A stretch of 64,000 nt of DNA from Acidobacteria bacterium Ga0077551 (lineage in GTDB: Bacteria; Pseudomonadota; Alphaproteobacteria; Caulobacterales; Hyphomonadaceae), in the NCBI GenBank assembly GCA_001464545.1, contig LNFC01000014.1, forward strand, positions 62,001 through 126,000. The letters are read 5' to 3'. Shown here piece after piece: positions 60,018-64,000 of this stretch. The notes beneath the pieces are model-generated. The model ran no database searches. It was not told where the DNA came from and saw only the letters and a program-made list of their open reading frames with translations. Both the position numbers and the translations under genes were made by a program. Numbering within the stretch: position 1 is the stretch's first letter; every line of letters begins with the position of its first letter.

Positions 60018-60794
60018 ATGAATCGAAAAATCGCTGTCGCCCTGATTGCCGTCCTGCTGGCGATTGCTGCCGGCGCCATCCTCTGGTCGATGCGTGAGGC
60101 GCCGGTGGCCACAGGCCCGGCCGTCCCGACCTTCGACTACGCGGCGGAAGACAGCTGGGCGGTGAAGCCGGACCTGCCGCCGCCCGCCGTCTGGGAGACC
60201 GGATGGGAAGTCGATGTCGTCATCCTGTCGGCCGCAGCCGCGCTCGAAATCAGCGACAAGGTCGCCCTCGAAAACCGCCGCGGCAACGCGGCCGAGGAAC
60301 TCGAAGACCTTGGCGCAGCGTTCGACAAGATCGGCCCGGTCTACGCCCCCTATCTCCGGGCGGCGAGCCTCGATGCGGACATAGCCGCTGCGCTGTCCGA
60401 ATATCTCGCCACCCACAATCGCGGCCGGGCCCTCCTGATCGCCGCCGATCACCCCATCCCCGCGACGCTGCTGCCGGCCTTCGAAAGCGACGCGCTCCTC
60501 CGCGACCGGTTCGGCGGCGTCCTCTTCTACGGCGAGAGCGCCACCGGCACTGGCCTCGCCGAAGGCGTCACCAGCGCCGCTCTCTGTTCGCGCCGCTACA
60601 AGCCCGAACAGGGCTGCGTCGCCGCGGTCGATCTCCGCCGCGCCGGCGGGAAGTACGAGATGTCGGGCGGCGGCACGCTGACCAACGGCCTCGTCGCCTG
60701 GCTGAACGACCACACCTCCAAGCTCGCCGAGCCGCTCGGCGACCTGGAAGAAATCGAAATCATCGAGATCCGGAAACCGGGCGAGACCGAATAG
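60018..60794 (+). CDS. membrane-anchored protein of unknown function, weakly DUF3089-like
   Basis: A 258-residue protein with an N-terminal anchor or uncleaved signal (about 5-25, IAVALIAVLLAIAAGAILW). The rest faces the periplasm if the anchor is a simple N-in helix. The layout FDYAAEDSWAVKPD, IGPVYAPYLRAAS and RGRALLIAADHPIPATLL recalls DUF3089 alpha/beta-hydrolase-like proteins. In those the last block carries a GHSQG nucleophile; here it reads AADHP, so the serine would be missing. The similarity is weak and judged by eye. It follows DUF6285 by 18 nt on the same strand. Confidence 0.6.
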   Translation: MNRKIAVALIAVLLAIAAGAILWSMREAPVATGPAVPTFDYAAEDSWAVKPDLPPPAVWETGWEVDVVILSAAAALEISDKVALENRRGNAAEELEDLGAAFDKIGPVYAPYLRAASLDADIAAALSEYLATHNRGRALLIAADHPIPATLLPAFESDALLRDRFGGVLFYGESATGTGLAEGVTSAALCSRRYKPEQGCVAAVDLRRAGGKYEMSGGGTLTNGLVAWLNDHTSKLAEPLGDLEEIEIIEIRKPGETE

Positions 60795-60795
60795 C

Positions 60796-61437
60796 TTACG
60801 CGTTCTGCTGGCTTTCCGGCGCAGCGCGTTTGAACGGCTCAAGTGCGCGGCACGCCTCATCCAGCGCCACAAGGCGCGGAAAGGCCGACAGGTCCGTCTC
60901 GAACCGCCTCGCATTCGCCACTTGCGGAACGAGCACGATTTCCGCGAGGCCGGGCGTATCCCCGAACAGGAACGGCCCCGGCGCCAGCTCCGACGCCATG
61001 GATTCCAGCGCCGCAAAGCCGCGCAAGATCCAGTCCTGATACCAGCGCTTGATCGCCGCTTCATCGGCGCCGAAGTCCTTCCGCAGCACCGCCAGCGGAC
61101 TGAGATTGTTCAGCGGATGGATATCGCACGCAATGACATCGGCGAACGCGCGCGCCTGCAGTCTCTGCCACGGATCTTTCGGAAGCAGCGCCGGCCCCTG
61201 CATCGTCTCGTCAATCCATTCGATGATCGCCAGCGACTGGCCCGCGACCTGTCCGTCCACTTCAATCGCCGGAACCCGCATCTGCGGATTCACGCTGCGG
61301 TATTGATCCGTAAGCTGTTCATCCGTGCCCGGCAGGATATTGACCGGCACCGATTCAAATGCCGCGCCTTTCAGGTTCAGCGCGATGCGCACCCGGTAGG
61401 CCGCAGAGGAGCGCCAGTAATCGTAGAGCCGGATCAC
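60796..61437 (-). CDS. maiA: maleylacetoacetate isomerase (zeta-class GST)
   Basis: A 213-residue glutathione-S-transferase-fold protein. RLYDYWRSSAAYRVRIALNLKG holds the zeta-class SSxxxxRVRIAL motif, and DEQLTDQYRSVNPQMRVPAIE and CDIHPLNNL are typical of MaiA. It isomerises maleylacetoacetate in tyrosine breakdown, though homologues act on maleylpyruvate. Start is a GTG at 61437 overlapping the astB stop (GTGA). The other tyrosine pathway genes are not in the window. Confidence 0.88.
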   Translation of the reverse strand: MIRLYDYWRSSAAYRVRIALNLKGAAFESVPVNILPGTDEQLTDQYRSVNPQMRVPAIEVDGQVAGQSLAIIEWIDETMQGPALLPKDPWQRLQARAFADVIACDIHPLNNLSPLAVLRKDFGADEAAIKRWYQDWILRGFAALESMASELAPGPFLFGDTPGLAEIVLVPQVANARRFETDLSAFPRLVALDEACRALEPFKRAAPESQQNA

Positions 61438-62756
61438 AGCAGCGCGTCCAGTTCGAGGATTTCCAGCAGCGCCTCGCGCGCGATCCGGCACTCATCCGCG
61501 AACTTCGGATCTGCAAGGTCAGCCGGTGCCAGCCGGTCCCGGTAGGTGGACCGCACGCAGGCCTGCAGGTCGTCTATCAGTTCTTCATCCAGGATGACGC
61601 CCTGATGGCACGACGCGAGTTCATCCTCGGTCATCACGACCCGAAGGCGAAGGCAGGCCGGACCGCCGCCATTGCGCATGGATTGGCGCACATCAACAAA
61701 CTGCACCCGCCCGATCGGCCCGTTCGCGCGCACCAGCCGCTCGCAATACGCGCGCGTCGAGGCCGTGTCCTGCGTCTCCCCCGGCGCAATCAGCACCAGC
61801 CGGTCTTCATCCGGGAACTGAAGGAGTTGCGAGTTGAACAGGTAGGACGAGATCGCATCCGCAAGCGGCACTTCCGATTCCGGCACCATGACCGGCTTCA
61901 GGTCAAACCGCCCTTCGGCCGCACGCCGGAGCGCGGCGAGCGTTCCGGCCGTGTCTTCAAAGGCGTACTCATGGAAAAACAGCGTATCCAGCGCGCCGAC
62001 GCAGACAACATCATTGTGAAAGGCGCCCGCTTCGATGGCACGGCGCGACTGTCGCGCAAAGACTGCGCGTGCCCCGTCCAGTTCATGCGAGCGCGCGATG
62101 GATTCGGACGCAAGCCGGGTCTGGCGCGCCGGAAACCCGGCAGCGGACTCGCCGGTGTCCCGGCCATACACGAACAGCTCCACCCCCGCTTCGCCATGTT
62201 CCGCGCACAGACGGACATGATTGGCCGCGCCCTCATCGGCAAAATCCGCATGCGCCGGCAGCGCGCCATGGACCGCGAAGCGGTCTTCGCCGGGAAAGAT
62301 CGAGATCAGCGTGGCCGTGGTGTCCGGATGCTCGAGGCTGCGATGCAGCATGGTCGAGAGATTGGCGGGCGTGAAATGGAGCCGGCCATCCCCCGTATCG
62401 GCCGACGGCGACACCGTCGCGGCGTTGGCAGTCCACATGCTGCTGGCGGAATAGGCCGCCTTCAGCAGGCGCGGCGACGTGCGCGTAGCGGCTTCGATCA
62501 TCTGCGCGTCGGATCCGGAAAATCCAGCCGCCGCAAGCAGGTCGAAACTCGGCCGCGCCAGCGGCGGCAGCACGCCTTGCACGAGCCCGGCGCGCACCAG
62601 CGTGCGCATCTTCTCAAGGCCCTGCACCGCCGCCTCGCGCGGGTTCGACACGTCGCCCGCATTGCGCGCGCTGGCGAGGTTGCCATCCGACAGGCCGCCA
62701 TAATTGTGGCTGGGCCCGATCAGGCCATCAAAGTTTACTTCGATAGCATCGCTCAT
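61434..62756 (-). CDS. astB: N-succinylarginine dihydrolase
   Basis: Second enzyme of the arginine succinyltransferase pathway, releasing CO2 and two ammonia from N-succinylarginine. The 440-residue protein has NFDGLIGPSHNYGGLSDGNLAS, AANHVRLCAEHGEAGVELFVYG, the histidine in GAFHNDVVCVGALDTLFFHE and the catalytic cysteine in MRNGGGPACLRLRVVM. astD lies upstream in the same operon with a methyltransferase between them; maiA follows. Confidence 0.96.
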   Translation of the reverse strand: MSDAIEVNFDGLIGPSHNYGGLSDGNLASARNAGDVSNPREAAVQGLEKMRTLVRAGLVQGVLPPLARPSFDLLAAAGFSGSDAQMIEAATRTSPRLLKAAYSASSMWTANAATVSPSADTGDGRLHFTPANLSTMLHRSLEHPDTTATLISIFPGEDRFAVHGALPAHADFADEGAANHVRLCAEHGEAGVELFVYGRDTGESAAGFPARQTRLASESIARSHELDGARAVFARQSRRAIEAGAFHNDVVCVGALDTLFFHEYAFEDTAGTLAALRRAAEGRFDLKPVMVPESEVPLADAISSYLFNSQLLQFPDEDRLVLIAPGETQDTASTRAYCERLVRANGPIGRVQFVDVRQSMRNGGGPACLRLRVVMTEDELASCHQGVILDEELIDDLQACVRSTYRDRLAPADLADPKFADECRIAREALLEILELDALL

Positions 62757-63580
62757 GCGGTCGCCTCGACAATCCAGATGGCCGCCTTGAGCCGGGTGCG
62801 CCCTTCGGCGTCTGCCAGCCCCGCGACGCGCGCCACCAGCGCCGCCTTGATCTTTTCTGGATCAAGTCCCTGCTCCGAGATCGTACGCGACAGCGGCCCG
62901 ATTTCCAGCATGAACTCCGCCGTCTCCGGCGCGGTCGCGCCCGGCAACTCGATCTGCCCGTCCCACGGCGAAATCCGGACATCCTTCCAGCCCGCTTCCG
63001 TCAGTATACGGTCTATGTGCTCGCGCTGGCCAAAGGCGAACGGCCCCGGCGCGCCGGGCTCGGGCGGCTTGGGCGCCTCGCGCAGGAACGGCATCGCCGC
63101 GATGATCGGCGCCAGCGCCCATTCATTCTCGGCAAGCGGTCTCCAGCAGACGAAGGCCAGACGCCCGCCCGGCGCGGCGCCCTTGCGGATATTGGCAAAG
63201 GCCCGGACGGGATCGGCAAAGAACATCACGCCGAAGCGCGAGACGATTAGGTCCGCAGCCGCTTCCGGTGTCCATTCCGACGCGTCTGCCACAACAAACC
63301 GGGTGCCGGGCGCACTGACAGCCGCGCGCCGGCGCGCCACCTCGATCAGCGGTTCCGATACATCCACGCCGGTCGCAATGGCCCCCTTGCCGGCCACGGC
63401 GAGTGACAGGGCGCCGCCGCCGCAGCCAATGTCTGTCACGACTTCCCCCGCCTTGGGCTTTGCAGCGTCCATCACCGCATCGAGATACGCCCGGAGCATC
63501 TTGTCCAGCCGGTCCGCATCGCGCACCCATTTCTGGCCCGCCGCGCCGTTCCAGTAGTCGATCTGTGCCGTGTTATCCAT
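62753..63580 (-). CDS. class I SAM-dependent methyltransferase inside the ast operon
   Basis: A 275-residue methyltransferase. The SAM-binding motif I is VVTDIGCGGGALSLAVAGKG, followed by the acidic GVDVSEPLIEVARRRA and FVVADASEWTPEAA. IDYWNGAAGQKWVRDADRLDKML at the start is typical of a UbiE/methyltransferase-11 subgroup. The acceptor is unknown. It overlaps astB by 4 nt and starts 10 nt after astD, so it is co-expressed with arginine catabolism. Confidence 0.9.
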   Translation of the reverse strand: MDNTAQIDYWNGAAGQKWVRDADRLDKMLRAYLDAVMDAAKPKAGEVVTDIGCGGGALSLAVAGKGAIATGVDVSEPLIEVARRRAAVSAPGTRFVVADASEWTPEAAADLIVSRFGVMFFADPVRAFANIRKGAAPGGRLAFVCWRPLAENEWALAPIIAAMPFLREAPKPPEPGAPGPFAFGQREHIDRILTEAGWKDVRISPWDGQIELPGATAPETAEFMLEIGPLSRTISEQGLDPEKIKAALVARVAGLADAEGRTRLKAAIWIVEATA

Positions 63581-63590
63581 TGTGTACCTC

Positions 63591-64000
63591 TCAGGCCGGA
63601 AATCCCGGCGCCGTCATCCGCGCCGCCTTGGGTGCAAGCTGGCTCGCCTGCGGCCAGGCGCAATAGTCCGCCGCGTAGTAGGCCCCCGGACGAAAATTGC
63701 CGGACAGGCCGGGCCCGCCGAACGGCATGGAGCCACTCGCACCTGCCGTCAGGCGATTGCGGTTCAGCACGCCCGCCCGCATCTCGCGGTAAGCGCGGTC
63801 CCACAGCGCATCGTCATCGCAGACAAGTCCGCCCGACAGGCCATACTTGGTGGAATTCGCGCGCTCGATCGCCGCGTCAAACGTCTTTACCCGGACGACC
63901 TGCATCAGCGGGCCGAACAATTCCTCATCCGGGAACCCGGACGCGCCCGTGACATCCACGATCCCCGGCGACACGAATCCGCCGCCCCGGTCCATGCCGG
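63591..64000 (-). CDS. astD: succinylglutamate-semialdehyde dehydrogenase, C-terminal part (partial)
   Basis: The 3' portion of an aldehyde dehydrogenase, running off the window at its 5' side. About 136 residues are visible: [14 protein letters not shown], the cofactor-site [34 protein letters not shown] in two overlapping parts, and [23 protein letters not shown]. The [13 protein letters not shown] stretch and the [13 protein letters not shown] tail are typical of AstD. It oxidises N-succinylglutamate semialdehyde to N-succinylglutamate with NAD. Confidence 0.93.
   Translation of the reverse strand, partial: GMDRGGGFVSPGIVDVTGASGFPDEELFGPLMQVVRVKTFDAAIERANSTKYGLSGGLVCDDDALWDRAYREMRAGVLNRNRLTAGASGSMPFGGPGLSGNFRPGAYYAADYCAWPQASQLAPKAARMTAPGFPA

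Overview
The window looks like chromosomal DNA from a GC-rich alphaproteobacterium, most likely of the Caulobacterales/Hyphomonadaceae type. The clues are an Entner-Doudoroff operon (zwf-pgl-edd-glk) beside a LacI-type regulator, a mitochondrial-type pyruvate dehydrogenase with a lipoyl domain on E1-beta, a usg gene, a PopA-like degenerate GGDEF protein, and CIRCE-controlled groESL. The content is mostly housekeeping. I see no insertion sequence, prophage, integrase or CRISPR array.

Layout. 1-9645 (minus): respiratory complex I operon nuoABCD-[NTF2-like]-[VOC]-EFGHI and the first codons of a probable nuoJ. nuoG is interrupted by an apparent 44-nt deletion with frameshift. 9939-14912 (minus): glk, edd, pgl, zwf. 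15145-16158 (plus): LacI-family regulator with a palindromic operator candidate in its leader. 16155-17772 (minus): GH13 alpha-glucosidase with a probable 1-nt frameshift next to its start. 17810-17885: tRNA-Trp, then about 490 bp of hairpin-rich non-coding DNA. 18376-20895 (minus): CoA-transferase, diguanylate cyclase, Usg. 21049-24944 (plus): groES-groEL with CIRCE, then an acyl-CoA synthetase. 24947-28549 (minus): thioesterase, DUF192 protein, double cold-shock protein, tRNA-Glu, recJ. 28682-34351 (plus): purB, M19 dipeptidase, SDR, and a ZnuD-like TonB receptor behind a Zur-like box. 34352-39012 (minus): DUF2891 lipoprotein, NRAMP-like transporter and pxpABC, in one overlapping run. 39087-48940 (minus): lpdA, pdhC, pdhB, a MAPEG protein, pdhA, ftsB, a TIR protein, eno, a glycosyltransferase, rpmF. 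49258-55594: an AMACR-like gene, the PopA-like gene (plus), mfd and sdhE. 55762-60794: recG, DUF502, aminoglycoside-phosphotransferase-like kinase, DUF6285 and an unknown anchored protein. 60796-64000 (minus): maiA, astB, a methyltransferase and the end of astD.

Function. The window connects sugar entry (GH13, glk, Entner-Doudoroff genes), lower glycolysis (eno), pyruvate oxidation (pdh) and NADH oxidation (nuo), with arginine, 5-oxoproline and acyl-CoA side pathways and DNA repair helicases. The most unusual items are the NRAMP-fold transporter without its metal ligands in a 5-oxoprolinase operon, the membrane-hairpin TIR protein inserted between eno and ftsB, the PopA-like c-di-GMP receptor, and the two extra genes translationally coupled inside nuo. 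Two reading-frame breaks (nuoG and GH13) may be real mutations or sequence errors. All six convergent gene pairs have their stop codons within 3 bp of each other or overlapping.
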